From an uncultured Spartobacteria bacterium (lineage in GTDB: Bacteria > Verrucomicrobiota > Verrucomicrobiia > Chthoniobacterales > Chthoniobacteraceae), in contig CAIXGS010000009.1 of assembly GCA_903919125.1 (NCBI GenBank), positions 31,002 through 95,001 of the forward strand: a DNA stretch of 64,000 bases, in the 5' to 3' direction. The notes below the pieces were generated by a model that was not told the DNA's origin, made no database searches, and was given only the letters and a program-made list of their open reading frames with translations. This document shows positions 16,421-25,041 of this stretch, one piece after another. How positions within the stretch are numbered: the first letter of the stretch is position 1; every line of letters begins with the position of its first letter. The position numbers were made by a program, and so were the translations under genes.

Positions 16421-17467
16421 ATGCCACTTGACGAAACTCCCCTCGGATTGCCGGTAGCTTTTGATAATATCTCCAAACAGCTCAAGGCTCTTTGGGACTC
16501 TGACACCGAGCGCACTCGGGCCAGTCGCCTAAACTTCGTGGTCTATTGTCAGGGCACTGATTTACTGAAGGCCAACACGGAGCTCATCTCCCGCTTGGTA
16601 CGCACCCACGCTTGCCGGGCGATTCTCATTGGGGATTGTCCAGCGGCCCAACCACCTAAGGTCTCGGCCTGGATCCAAGCGCATTGCCATCTGACCAAGG
16701 CGGGAGCCAAGGAGATTTGCAGTGAACAAATCACGCTTCTGGCAGAGGGGCTTTCTGAAGAAGGCGTCGCGAACGCCCTGATGTCGAACTTGGATTACGA
16801 TTTGCCGCTGAACATTTGGTGGCAGGCCCCCTTCCCTGCACTGCCTACCTCGCCGCTCTGGGCCCGTGTGGATCGCCTCATTTTTGACAGCCAAAGCTGG
16901 GAAAATCCTTCCCAAGAAAAGCAGCGTCTTGACCTCATTCGGGACTCAGGAAATCCGAGGATGTCCATGGCCGACATCAACTGGACCCGCACGATGGCAC
17001 TGCGCCAAGCGATTGCGCAGTGCTTCGATATGCCACAGTTACTGGCAGAACTTCCGCTTCTGAACCGACTCGAAATCCGCCACGCTCCCGACGCCCGCCT
17101 CACCGCCCTCTTATTGGCGTCTTGGTTCGCCGCCCAACTGGGGTGGATGTTTGATCACTCCAGCCAAGATGAAATTTGCTTCCGCGACAAAAAAGGTGAC
17201 ACGCTCGTTGTGAATTTAATTCACAGTCCCAACGATTCTGTCAGCGGGGTGACCGTGCGCTCGCCGGAATCGAGTCTCACTCTTGAGCGCACGCAAGGCT
17301 CAAGTCTTTTCCTTGCAACCATTCATACGGCGAGTGGCACTTCGGAAACTCATTTTCCAGGCGGCAATTTGGAGACGACGGCCTTACTCTGTGAAGAACT
17401 CACTCCTGGCCCACGCCACCGCGTTTACCAGAAGGCCGCCGCTATCTTGGAATTGCTACTTCCCTGA
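16421..17467 (+). CDS. opcA: Glucose-6-phosphate dehydrogenase assembly protein OpcA
   Basis: 348 residues, cytosolic. The family-typical pattern is visible: RLNFVVYCQG near residue 35-45, a central Trp-rich segment LPLNIWWQAPFPALPTSPLW with LIFDSQSW after it, and DINWTRTMALRQAIAQCFD. OpcA proteins in cyanobacteria and actinobacteria are needed for activity or redox regulation of G6PDH. Immediate downstream position to zwf supports the assignment. It carries few cysteines near the N-terminus. It is probably co-transcribed with zwf. Confidence 0.88.
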   Translation: MPLDETPLGLPVAFDNISKQLKALWDSDTERTRASRLNFVVYCQGTDLLKANTELISRLVRTHACRAILIGDCPAAQPPKVSAWIQAHCHLTKAGAKEICSEQITLLAEGLSEEGVANALMSNLDYDLPLNIWWQAPFPALPTSPLWARVDRLIFDSQSWENPSQEKQRLDLIRDSGNPRMSMADINWTRTMALRQAIAQCFDMPQLLAELPLLNRLEIRHAPDARLTALLLASWFAAQLGWMFDHSSQDEICFRDKKGDTLVVNLIHSPNDSVSGVTVRSPESSLTLERTQGSSLFLATIHTASGTSETHFPGGNLETTALLCEELTPGPRHRVYQKAAAILELLLP

Positions 17468-17623
17468 AGTGAAACGGCGGCGACGCCTGCGTGCTATAGA
17501 GTCCTTTTAGAGAACGGGTCTCGTTTTTAAAAACTCGGGTCAAGCCTCAAACTGAGGCGGTCAAACTGCAAAAAGGTGAATCTATCCATTGTTCGCTTTT
17601 TTGGGTCTGATAAACACGAGGCT

Positions 17624-18700
17624 ATGAGTTCTCACAAAAAATTTCGTTCTGGCGTGCTCTTTGGAGAGGAAGTCAAAGAACTGCTGGATTATGCAAAGTC
17701 CCACGAGTTCGCGTTACCCGCGGTAAACTGCATCGGCACAGATTCCGTCAACGCGACGCTTGCGGCGGCACGCGACGCGAATTCGCCAACAATGATTCAG
17801 TTTTCCAATGGAGGAGCTCAATTTTTCATTGGGAAATCCGTGAGCAAAGAGAACCAATTTGGCTCGATCCAAGGTGGCATCGCAGGAGCCCATTACGTGG
17901 ACTTGGCAGCGAAGGCTTACGGAGTCCCTGTGATTCTCAACACGGATCATTGCGCCAAAAAGCTGCTGCCCTGGGTAGATGGTTTACTCGCGGCGAGCGA
18001 GGCGCAATTCGCGAGCACGGGCAAGCCGCTTTACAGCTCGCACATGCTTGATCTCTCGGAGGAACCCCTCCACGAGAACCTTGAAATCTGTGCCCACTAT
18101 TTCGCGCGCATGGCGAAAATGGGCATGACCCTTGAAATCGAACTCGGTGTTACGGGCGGGGAAGAAGACGGCGTGGACAACTCGGGCGTGGAGGAATCCA
18201 AGCTCTACACTCAACCTGAGGAAGTCGCTGAAGCCTACAAAGTTCTCAGCGCGATCAGCCCCAATTTCACAGTCGCAGCCGCTTTCGGTAACGTTCACGG
18301 CGTCTATAAACCCGGCAACGTAAAGCTCAAACCCGCAATCCTTTCACACTCTCAGGAATACATCCAAAAAACGCTCGGAACGGGATCCAAACCCGTGAAC
18401 TTTGTGTTCCACGGCGGCTCAGGTTCGACGCGCGAAGAGATCCGGGAAGCCATCGGCTATGGCGTGATTAAGATGAACCTAGACACGGACATCCAATGGG
18501 CTTTCTGGGATGGCGTGCGCGAGTACGAAGCTAAGAACCACGATTATCTTCAGGGGCAGATCGGCAATCCGAAAGGACCTGATGCTCCCAATAAGAAGTA
18601 CTACGATCCTCGCATTTGGCTTGGTGCTGCGGGCGACTCCGCGACGAAGCGGTTAGCAGCCTCTTTCGAGGACCTTAATTGCATCAACCGCAACGCCTGA
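17624..18700 (+). CDS. fbaA: Class II fructose-bisphosphate aldolase
   Basis: 358 residues from the ATG at 17624, preceded by GAGG, which aligns with the usual start of E. coli FbaA (359 residues); the frame is open from 17576. Motifs: FALPAVNCIGTDSVNA, the zinc and active-site block VILNTDHCAKKLLPW, LEIELGVTGGEEDGVDNSG, AAFGNVHGVYKPGNV, and FVFHGGSGSTREEI. It cleaves fructose-1,6-bisphosphate to dihydroxyacetone phosphate and glyceraldehyde-3-phosphate using zinc. It ends 51 bp before the Tat-exported isomerase-like gene. Confidence 0.96.
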   Translation: MSSHKKFRSGVLFGEEVKELLDYAKSHEFALPAVNCIGTDSVNATLAAARDANSPTMIQFSNGGAQFFIGKSVSKENQFGSIQGGIAGAHYVDLAAKAYGVPVILNTDHCAKKLLPWVDGLLAASEAQFASTGKPLYSSHMLDLSEEPLHENLEICAHYFARMAKMGMTLEIELGVTGGEEDGVDNSGVEESKLYTQPEEVAEAYKVLSAISPNFTVAAAFGNVHGVYKPGNVKLKPAILSHSQEYIQKTLGTGSKPVNFVFHGGSGSTREEIREAIGYGVIKMNLDTDIQWAFWDGVREYEAKNHDYLQGQIGNPKGPDAPNKKYYDPRIWLGAAGDSATKRLAASFEDLNCINRNA

Positions 18701-18751
18701 TAAACGGGCGCATTGCCTTCCAGTGCAATCGAGTCGAAGTTTGTAACCCCC

Positions 18752-19681
18752 ATGAACCTGAACCGCCGTCATTTCCTCTCCAGCGCCGCCTTGCTTGGAG
18801 CCACGTCCGCCATCGGTGAGCGCTCCGCGTTTGCCGATGGTAGTAGTCCCCTCCCCGCCAAGTCCACGTTAAAGGCGGCGGCTGATCCCAAGTATAAGAT
18901 TCAGAATAAGGGAATTAAACACACCCTGATGGGCTGGTGCTGGAAGCCCATGGATATTATTGAACTTGCAAGGCACGCCAAGGAAGTCGGTCTGCTGGGG
19001 ATCGAGGGCATCGATCGGAAATATTATCCGGAGATCAAGGCCATGGGGTTGGAAATCTCGCTAGTGGGCTCGCATGGGTTCGGAAACGGGCCGTGCAATC
19101 CCAAATATAAGGAGGAAGTCATCGCGAAACTTTCAGAGGCGATCAATGTGGCTTCCGATGTCGGATGTAAAAAAGTGATTACATTCACCGGCATGCGATT
19201 CGAGGGGATGGATCCTGAAAAGGCAGCTACGGAGTGTGTGGACGTGTGGAAAACCGTGCTGCCTGCGGCTGAAAAGAAAGGGATTACGCTGGTTCTGGAA
19301 CACCTCAACTCGCGTGATTCCAGCCATCCGATGAAAGGACATCCCGGCTATTTTGGGGATGACGTGGACTTTTGCGTCGAGTTAATCAAGAGGGTAGGAA
19401 GCCCGAACTTTAAGCTTCTGTTTGATATCTATCACGTCAGCATCATGAACGGTGATGTGATTCGCCGGATTCGTAACCACCGGGAGTATATCGGCCACGT
19501 TCACACTGCTGGCAACCCAGGTAGAGGTGAGTTGGATGAAACGCAGGAAATCCATTACCCAGCCGTTATCCGGGCACTAGTCGAGGTCGGTTACAATGAC
19601 TTCTTGGCGCACGAGTTCATTCCCACTTGGAGTGACCCGATTTTGGCACTGCGCCACGCAGCGATGGTGTGCGACGTGTAA
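18752..19681 (+). CDS. Tat-exported hydroxypyruvate-isomerase-like TIM-barrel protein
   Basis: 309 residues from the ATG at 18752. The N-terminus is a twin-arginine type signal, NRRHFLSSAALLGATSAIG. The body is an AP-endonuclease-2 / xylose-isomerase-like TIM barrel of the hydroxypyruvate isomerase (Hyi) type. Probable metal ligands are the Glu in LVLEHLNSRDSS, the Asp and His in LLFDIYHVSIMNGD, the His in IGHVHTAGNPGR and the Glu in FLAHEFIPTW. Secreted members of this family are common in Planctomycetota and Verrucomicrobiota, usually linked to sugar or polyol degradation. The substrate is unknown. Confidence 0.85.
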   Translation: MNLNRRHFLSSAALLGATSAIGERSAFADGSSPLPAKSTLKAAADPKYKIQNKGIKHTLMGWCWKPMDIIELARHAKEVGLLGIEGIDRKYYPEIKAMGLEISLVGSHGFGNGPCNPKYKEEVIAKLSEAINVASDVGCKKVITFTGMRFEGMDPEKAATECVDVWKTVLPAAEKKGITLVLEHLNSRDSSHPMKGHPGYFGDDVDFCVELIKRVGSPNFKLLFDIYHVSIMNGDVIRRIRNHREYIGHVHTAGNPGRGELDETQEIHYPAVIRALVEVGYNDFLAHEFIPTWSDPILALRHAAMVCDV

Positions 19682-19762
19682 AAAACTCGCCGAGTCGCAA
19701 AGGCAGACTCTCATGCAAACGCTTCATTTGATTGAGGCGTTTTAGGCCCCTTCCACCGGTTT

Positions 19763-21784
19763 CTAAAAACCGCCGCCGCCAGCGATGGACCACTCCTCCA
19801 ACAAGCCCGCTGGGATTCCCTCCAAAAAAGGAGAGATACGCTGTAACGTGTCGCCGCCTCCTGGGTTGCGCTTAATAAACGGCCAACACAAATAGAGGTC
19901 GTCTTCCGCACGGGTCACCGCCACATAAAAAAGACGGCGCTCCTCCTCCAACGCCTCGGGACTGGGCAGTGAACGTTGCGAGGGAAACATGCCCTCCGTC
20001 AGCCAGATCACAAAAACTGCCTTCCACTCCAGACCTTTGGCCTGATGGATTGAGGAAAGCGTTACCATTTCACCGGAATCGTCACGCGTCGCCGCCCCCT
20101 GCTCCGCTCCGCCCATGAGCGCGAGTTGGTCGAGGAATTCCGAGGCATCCGGGTACTGTGAGGCGAATTGCGCCAGGGTATTAAGATCCTCTTTACGCAG
20201 GTCGTAGTCGGGAAACTTCGAGCGCGCGTAATCGTCATAAATAGCGAGGCGCACGGAGTCGAGCATCTGCAAAGGAGCGCGAGGCACGCCGCCGGGAGCG
20301 ATCTCCTCTAGTGTGTGGCCCAGTTGCTTCCAGGCAGAAGCGGAGCGGGTGGGCACTTTTTGCGCAGCAAAGGCGGTCTCGAAGGAGAAGGTGGATGGGC
20401 CCGTTTGACGTTGGGCAAGGCCCTCGCGAACGAGAGTGGCGATGCCGCGCCACAGTCCGTCGGCGGAGCGGTCGCCGATGCCCGGCAAAAGACGAACCAT
20501 GCGCTTGAAGGCGATTTCATCCAACGGATTAACGACAAACTTTAGAAACGCACCGACATCCTTCACGTGTGCCTGCTCGAAAAAACGCAAGCCGCTGGTG
20601 ATCTGGAAAGGAATACCCGAGCGGGTTAATTCCATCTGCAATTCCATGGAGTGATAATGGGCGCGGTAAAGGACCGCCATATCATCCCAGCCCATTCCCT
20701 CATCGTTTAATTCAAGCATGCGGGAGACCACGAAGCGTGCTTGCTGAGCGCCAGATTCCAGAGGAATAAGTCGAGGTAAAGTTCCCGTGGCTCTTGCTGA
20801 AACGAGCTCCTTGCGCAGAGGTGTTTGCATCTGCTCAATCGCGGCGTTGGCAACTTCAAGAATCTCAGGAGTGCTTCGATAATTGGTCTCAACCTTATAA
20901 ATATTCGCTCCCGGATATCGCGTGGCGAAACTCAAAATGTTGCGATAATCCGCGCCACGCCACGAGTAAATCGCTTGAGCGTCATCTCCTACCGCCAACA
21001 GGTTGCGATGTCTGGCTGATAGTAAATCAATAAACTTGGACTGCAGCGGATTCGTATCCTGATATTCGTCAACGAGTACGAATTGGAATTTTCTCTGATA
21101 AATATCGGCAATAGCAGGATGGTTTTCCAGAAGAGTGGCGGTGGCAGAGAGTAGGTCATCGAAGTCCAGCGCGTTAGCCTCCAATTTGCGCTTCGTGTAC
21201 GCCTCTCCAGCACGCGTGATCAGCTCCGCCCACTCTTCCAAATGCGCAAACTTATCCTTAATTACCGCTCCAACGGGTTGCCCCACATTCACCGCGTAGC
21301 TAAGGACATTTCCGACAACGGCCGGCTTCATGGGCAACTCTGACACTTTCCCACCCTGCAACGCTAGTAGCACTCCCTGCAGCAGTTCGTCAGCGTCCTC
21401 GCGATCCATGACGGTAAACCCCTCCACATAGCCCGCCTCGCTAGGATGCCGGCGCAAAATGCGATTCCCTAACGAATGGAAGGTCCCGCCCCAAAGTTCA
21501 CTCAAGTCATGCGGAACTAATGCAGCCACCCTTTCGAGCATTTCCCGAGAAGCTTTGTTCGTGAAAGTCAGGAGCAAAATCTGCGAGGGATCCACTCCGT
21601 TTTCCAAGAGATAAGCGACTCGAAATGTCAGTGTTCGCGTCTTGCCTGAGCCCGCCCCAGCGAGAACCAGCGTAGGGCCTGGCGGAGAAGTGACCGCCGC
21701 AAGCTGTTGTGCATTCAATTCTTGCGCAAAATTAATGCGCGGCATTTCGACTACTGGCCGACGGATGACATATTCGCGAGCCAT
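19763..21784 (-). CDS. UvrD/Rep-family ATP-dependent DNA helicase
   Basis: 673 residues. Superfamily 1A motifs occur in order: Q motif LNAQQLAAV, Walker A LAGAGSGKTRTL, motif Ia LTFTNKAS, motif II FVLVDEYQDTN, motif III VGDDAQAIYSWRGAD, motif IV ETNYRSTPEIL, motif V TLSSIHQAKGLEWKAVFV and motif VI RRLFYVAVTRAEDDLYL. It unwinds DNA 3' to 5' in repair or replication restart. The length equals that of E. coli Rep and there is no C-terminal Tudor-like extension of the PcrA type. It follows the DUF1080 gene by only 3 bp. Confidence 0.93.
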   Translation of the reverse strand: MAREYVIRRPVVEMPRINFAQELNAQQLAAVTSPPGPTLVLAGAGSGKTRTLTFRVAYLLENGVDPSQILLLTFTNKASREMLERVAALVPHDLSELWGGTFHSLGNRILRRHPSEAGYVEGFTVMDREDADELLQGVLLALQGGKVSELPMKPAVVGNVLSYAVNVGQPVGAVIKDKFAHLEEWAELITRAGEAYTKRKLEANALDFDDLLSATATLLENHPAIADIYQRKFQFVLVDEYQDTNPLQSKFIDLLSARHRNLLAVGDDAQAIYSWRGADYRNILSFATRYPGANIYKVETNYRSTPEILEVANAAIEQMQTPLRKELVSARATGTLPRLIPLESGAQQARFVVSRMLELNDEGMGWDDMAVLYRAHYHSMELQMELTRSGIPFQITSGLRFFEQAHVKDVGAFLKFVVNPLDEIAFKRMVRLLPGIGDRSADGLWRGIATLVREGLAQRQTGPSTFSFETAFAAQKVPTRSASAWKQLGHTLEEIAPGGVPRAPLQMLDSVRLAIYDDYARSKFPDYDLRKEDLNTLAQFASQYPDASEFLDQLALMGGAEQGAATRDDSGEMVTLSSIHQAKGLEWKAVFVIWLTEGMFPSQRSLPSPEALEEERRLFYVAVTRAEDDLYLCWPFIKRNPGGGDTLQRISPFLEGIPAGLLEEWSIAGGGGF

Positions 21785-21787
21785 AAA

Positions 21788-22486
21788 TTATTGGCTTCCT
21801 TTCCTTACAGGCAATTCACGCAAGACCAGTCCTCGAAAAGCCGCTCCGGTGCGGAACGTTGCTACCCCCAATGGGCGAGACAACTCGATCTCGCCGGCAC
21901 GTAACCCCAGAGTCTTACCCTGTGTATTCACGTCCGCGATTCGCTCATCGTCGAGCCACGCTTGCACACGAGTGGGTTCGACTCGGACGCGAATTTTGTA
22001 CCAGCGAAAGTCGCTGAAGGTACGGGTTAAAGTGGTCTCGTTCATCGAGGCATCCCGCCCGTTGATGGAAGAAATGCCAACTGTGGCGCCGCCCCAACCC
22101 CCAAGAATTAAAGAGAGATGATTCTCCCCCACGGGAAAGGTTATTCCGCAAAAGAAATCCAGACCCGAGCGGCGCTGTGCCTCCAATTCGAACTCGTAGT
22201 TTACGCTGGGTACCGACTTGGTCCAGTGGACGCCGCTGAGTTCTTCTCCTGCATCTACCATGAGCACGCCGTTTTCCACGTAAGCCTCGCCGCCGCCTCC
22301 GAAATCCGTGCGTTTCCAGTTTCCCAGAGCTTTGCCATCAAACAGGATCTGCTCTGAAGCGGGGTAAGACGGTGCCTCGTGTGTGGCAGCTTTTTCCTGT
22401 GCACGCGCCGGACAGGGCCACAGGCTCGCGGCGGATACACTCAGAGCAAGGCAAAGAAGCGGTTTCACGAAAGTAGATTTTTGCAC
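21788..22486 (-). CDS. Secreted DUF1080 (3-keto-disaccharide hydrolase-type) protein
   Basis: 232 residues with a signal peptide ending near ARAQ. The mature part is a concanavalin-like beta sandwich of the DUF1080 family: ILFDGKALGNWKRTDFGGGG, VENGVLMVDAGEEL, FELEAQRRSGLDFFCGITFP and WYKIRVRVEPTRVQAWLDDE. Members in Bacteroidota and PVC bacteria are thought to bind or cleave carbohydrates; some hydrolyse 3-keto-glycosides. It is the first gene before the helicase on the minus strand, a pairing that is probably incidental. Confidence 0.85.
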   Translation of the reverse strand: MQKSTFVKPLLCLALSVSAASLWPCPARAQEKAATHEAPSYPASEQILFDGKALGNWKRTDFGGGGEAYVENGVLMVDAGEELSGVHWTKSVPSVNYEFELEAQRRSGLDFFCGITFPVGENHLSLILGGWGGATVGISSINGRDASMNETTLTRTFSDFRWYKIRVRVEPTRVQAWLDDERIADVNTQGKTLGLRAGEIELSRPLGVATFRTGAAFRGLVLRELPVRKGSQ

Positions 22487-22555
22487 ACCTACCCTATCCC
22501 TGCAGACCGTCGATTTCGCCAGCCAAAAGCGCCGGTCTCCGTGCCTGCAATGCGC

Positions 22556-23011
22556 TCAAACGCGGCGCAGCTGCCGAACTGCCTCATAAAGCACAATCCC
22601 TACGGAGGTGGCCAAGTTCAGGCTTCGCGTCTCAACGGCCATGGGGATAGTGATGCAGCGCTCGGGTTGCCCCTCTAAAAGAGCGTTGGGAAGGCCCCGT
22701 GTTTCTCTGCCGAAAACGAGGTAATCGCCGTCCTCAAATTTCACATCCCAGTAGGAACGCTCGGTCTTGGTTGTTGCAAACCAGAAGCGTTTCCCTTCGG
22801 GTTGAGCTGCTAGGAAAGCCTCCCAACTTGCCCACTGCCGCACCTCCACCAGCGCCCAATAATCGAGCCCAGCACGTTTAAGCAGCCGATCGGCTAGCGA
22901 AAACCCGAGAGGTTCGATCAAATGCAGCACGCTTCCTGTGGCCAGACAGAGCCTGCCAATGTTGCCCGTGTTGGGCGGAATCTCCGGTTCAACCAAGACG
23001 ACGTGCATCAT
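22556..23011 (-). CDS. trmL: tRNA (cytidine/uridine-34-2'-O)-methyltransferase
   Basis: About 150 residues from tandem ATGs at 23011 and 23008. It is a SPOUT-class methyltransferase with the TrmL pattern: N-terminal VLVEPEIPPNTGNIGRLCLA, then YLVFGRETRGLP and the C-terminal knot IPMAVETRSLNLATSVGIVL. It methylates the ribose of the wobble base of tRNA-Leu isoacceptors. It is divergent from the cyclase-like gene, whose ATG lies about 20 bp away, so the two promoters must overlap the genes. Confidence 0.92.
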   Translation of the reverse strand: MMHVVLVEPEIPPNTGNIGRLCLATGSVLHLIEPLGFSLADRLLKRAGLDYWALVEVRQWASWEAFLAAQPEGKRFWFATTKTERSYWDVKFEDGDYLVFGRETRGLPNALLEGQPERCITIPMAVETRSLNLATSVGIVLYEAVRQLRRV

Positions 23012-23032
23012 AGACGGGAATGGTGCCTGAGA

Positions 23033-24403
23033 ATGCTGCACATTGCCAATCAACATGCGAAATGGCGTGAGTCCTGCTTCACGTGCTGCGTGGAGTCGCC
23101 GCGCCTGCCCGAATGGAATCCGCGTCCTGTTTACCTCAGCCTTTTAATCGGTCTGAGCGCGGTCACCCTTGTCCAGACGCTGTGCAGCCTCGGCCTACTT
23201 TCGGTTGCTTTGCCGGCGAATTTCGAGGGTCTCGGTCTGAGTGGGCGCAACTCGGACGTGCTGCTTCTGTTGCCCTTGGCGTGGGGTATGGCTTGGGTTG
23301 AGCTGGCCGTGGAATCTCGGATCTGGAGAGGCACGGTTCTTTTCGGTGCAATGGCGCAAGTGGTTCTCGCCACATTTCTGAGCGCGCGTTATGGCCGCAC
23401 CTTTCACCCAATGCCGCCCGCCCTGTGCCTTCTCCTTGCGTGGGGCGTACCTGAGTGCTTGCGGCGCTGGGGCAAGCTACTTCAACTGCCCGTAAAGTTA
23501 GATTTTCATTTCGACGAATCCACTGAAAGCAAGGTGCCGCCCCAACCTTCTCCGCTTTACACTCAGCCCTCAGTCGCCGTAATTGAGCCTGATATCGCGC
23601 ATCCGGATATTGCGCCTATTCGCGTCAACGCGACCGTTCTGCACTGCGCGATTGTGAATCACGCGCAACTGGCGGAGAGCTTGCAACCCGCGCAATGCGC
23701 CTCATTCCTCAATCGCCTCCTGACACTTTGCACGGAAACAACTCATGCCTACCAAGGAGTTTCTGTTCGCTCGGATGGCGAAGCCTTTCGTGGAGTATTC
23801 TGCCCATTGCTGGGAGCCGAAGAACACCCAGAAGCCGCCCTGCAAGCGGCTGCGGCCATCCGGCAACGTCTCGCGAGCCTCAGCCATGAATGCGAAGTAA
23901 AGTTTGGTCAGGAATTGGATCTGCGCATTGGGGTGAGTACTGGAGAAATCCTTTTGACCACCCTGACCAAAGATGGTCAGAGCATCACTGGTTTGGGAGA
24001 GGCAGCCGATTGGGCGCAGAAGCTCGCCTTTGCAAACACACTTTACGGCTCACGTATTTTGATCAGCGCCCGAACCGGCTTACTCGGCGGCCACTCTGTG
24101 GAGCGGCGTCCCATCGACCTGCTCCAACGCCACCTGCCGCCCCATCCGCCGGAAGACGTTTTCGAACTTGTCGCACTCCAAAACACACTGGACGCCGCCA
24201 CCATGGCCCGCCTCGCGCAGTACCGAAAAGGCGTGGCGCAGTTCCGGGCACGCCATTGGGAGGCGGCCAAGACTTTGCTGCTCGCTGCTCGCCCGCAGGA
24301 TCGCTCCGACGAGGCGCTCGAGTTGCTGCTTCAACGCATCGCTGAAAACGAAGCGCGCGGCCCACTTCCCAACCGCACGGATGACGCCGTCGGGCGTAGA
24401 TGA
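23033..24403 (+). CDS. Membrane class III cyclase homologue, probably catalytically degenerate
   Basis: About 456 residues from the ATG at 23033. Two or three hydrophobic spans occupy the N-terminal third (YLSLLIGLSAVTLVQTL, DVLLLLPLAWGMAWVELA, VVLATFLSA). A class III nucleotide-cyclase homology domain follows: TVLHCAIVNHAQ, SVRSDGEAFRGVFC, LRIGVSTGEILL and SITGLGEAADWAQKLAF. The first metal Asp (usually FxDI) is Ala, the second Asp (SDGEA) remains, and the transition-state Asn/Arg pair (VNxAxR) is replaced by Asp/Lys (ADWAQK). Cyclic-nucleotide synthesis is therefore doubtful; a regulatory role is more likely. The stop codon overlaps recR (ATGA). Confidence 0.72.
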   Translation: MLHIANQHAKWRESCFTCCVESPRLPEWNPRPVYLSLLIGLSAVTLVQTLCSLGLLSVALPANFEGLGLSGRNSDVLLLLPLAWGMAWVELAVESRIWRGTVLFGAMAQVVLATFLSARYGRTFHPMPPALCLLLAWGVPECLRRWGKLLQLPVKLDFHFDESTESKVPPQPSPLYTQPSVAVIEPDIAHPDIAPIRVNATVLHCAIVNHAQLAESLQPAQCASFLNRLLTLCTETTHAYQGVSVRSDGEAFRGVFCPLLGAEEHPEAALQAAAAIRQRLASLSHECEVKFGQELDLRIGVSTGEILLTTLTKDGQSITGLGEAADWAQKLAFANTLYGSRILISARTGLLGGHSVERRPIDLLQRHLPPHPPEDVFELVALQNTLDAATMARLAQYRKGVAQFRARHWEAAKTLLLAARPQDRSDEALELLLQRIAENEARGPLPNRTDDAVGRR

Positions 24404-25014
24404 AACGCGCACAGTACCCAGCTCCGCTCCAGAGGCTTATTGCTGAACTCAAGCGATTGCCAGGCATTGGGGCACGCAGCGCCGAACGCATCGCCCTCTG
24501 GATGATTCAATCCCCAGATGCGCACCCTGAATCGCTCGGTCGCGCTATCCAAGAAGTTAAAGCGTCTGTACACCCGTGTTCGCAATGCGGCTTTTTCACA
24601 GACTCCGATCCCTGCCACATGTGTACCGATCCGAGCCGAGATCCGCATCTTTTGTGTGTGGTGGAACAACCGACCGACGTTCTGCCGATGGAACGATCTG
24701 GTGCTTTTCATGGTCTGTACCATGCCTTGGGAGGTAAGATTTCGCCACTGGACCACATCGGGCCAGAGGCGCTGCGAATTCCCTCATTGCTTGACCGACT
24801 CAAAACGCAGCTGCCCACCGAGATCGTCTTAGCTTTAGGGGTTGATGTGGAGGGGGAGGCCACTGCCCATTATTTGGCAAATTTACTGCGCGAATACCCC
24901 GTTAAAATTACGCGGCTGGCCCAGGGGCTTCCAGCCGGCTCGGGCCTCGAATACGCCGACGAACTCACGCTCAGCCGGGCCCTGAGCGGACGTGTGCCCA
25001 TGAGCGGTAACTAA
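24400..25014 (+). CDS. recR: Recombination protein RecR
   Basis: 204 residues, the normal RecR length. Features: an N-terminal helix-hairpin-helix (LKRLPGIGARSAERIALWM), a four-Cys zinc finger (CSQCGFFTDSDPCHMC), and a Toprim domain with LCVVEQPTDVLPME, followed by ALGVDVEGEATAHYLANLL and the end ITRLAQGLPAGSGLEYADE. RecR forms the RecFOR clamp that loads RecA onto gapped DNA. It overlaps the cyclase-like gene by 4 bp, so it is translationally coupled to it. Confidence 0.97.
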   Translation: MKRAQYPAPLQRLIAELKRLPGIGARSAERIALWMIQSPDAHPESLGRAIQEVKASVHPCSQCGFFTDSDPCHMCTDPSRDPHLLCVVEQPTDVLPMERSGAFHGLYHALGGKISPLDHIGPEALRIPSLLDRLKTQLPTEIVLALGVDVEGEATAHYLANLLREYPVKITRLAQGLPAGSGLEYADELTLSRALSGRVPMSGN

Positions 25015-25041
25015 CTCGATTTTTCCTACTTTCGCCACCCC

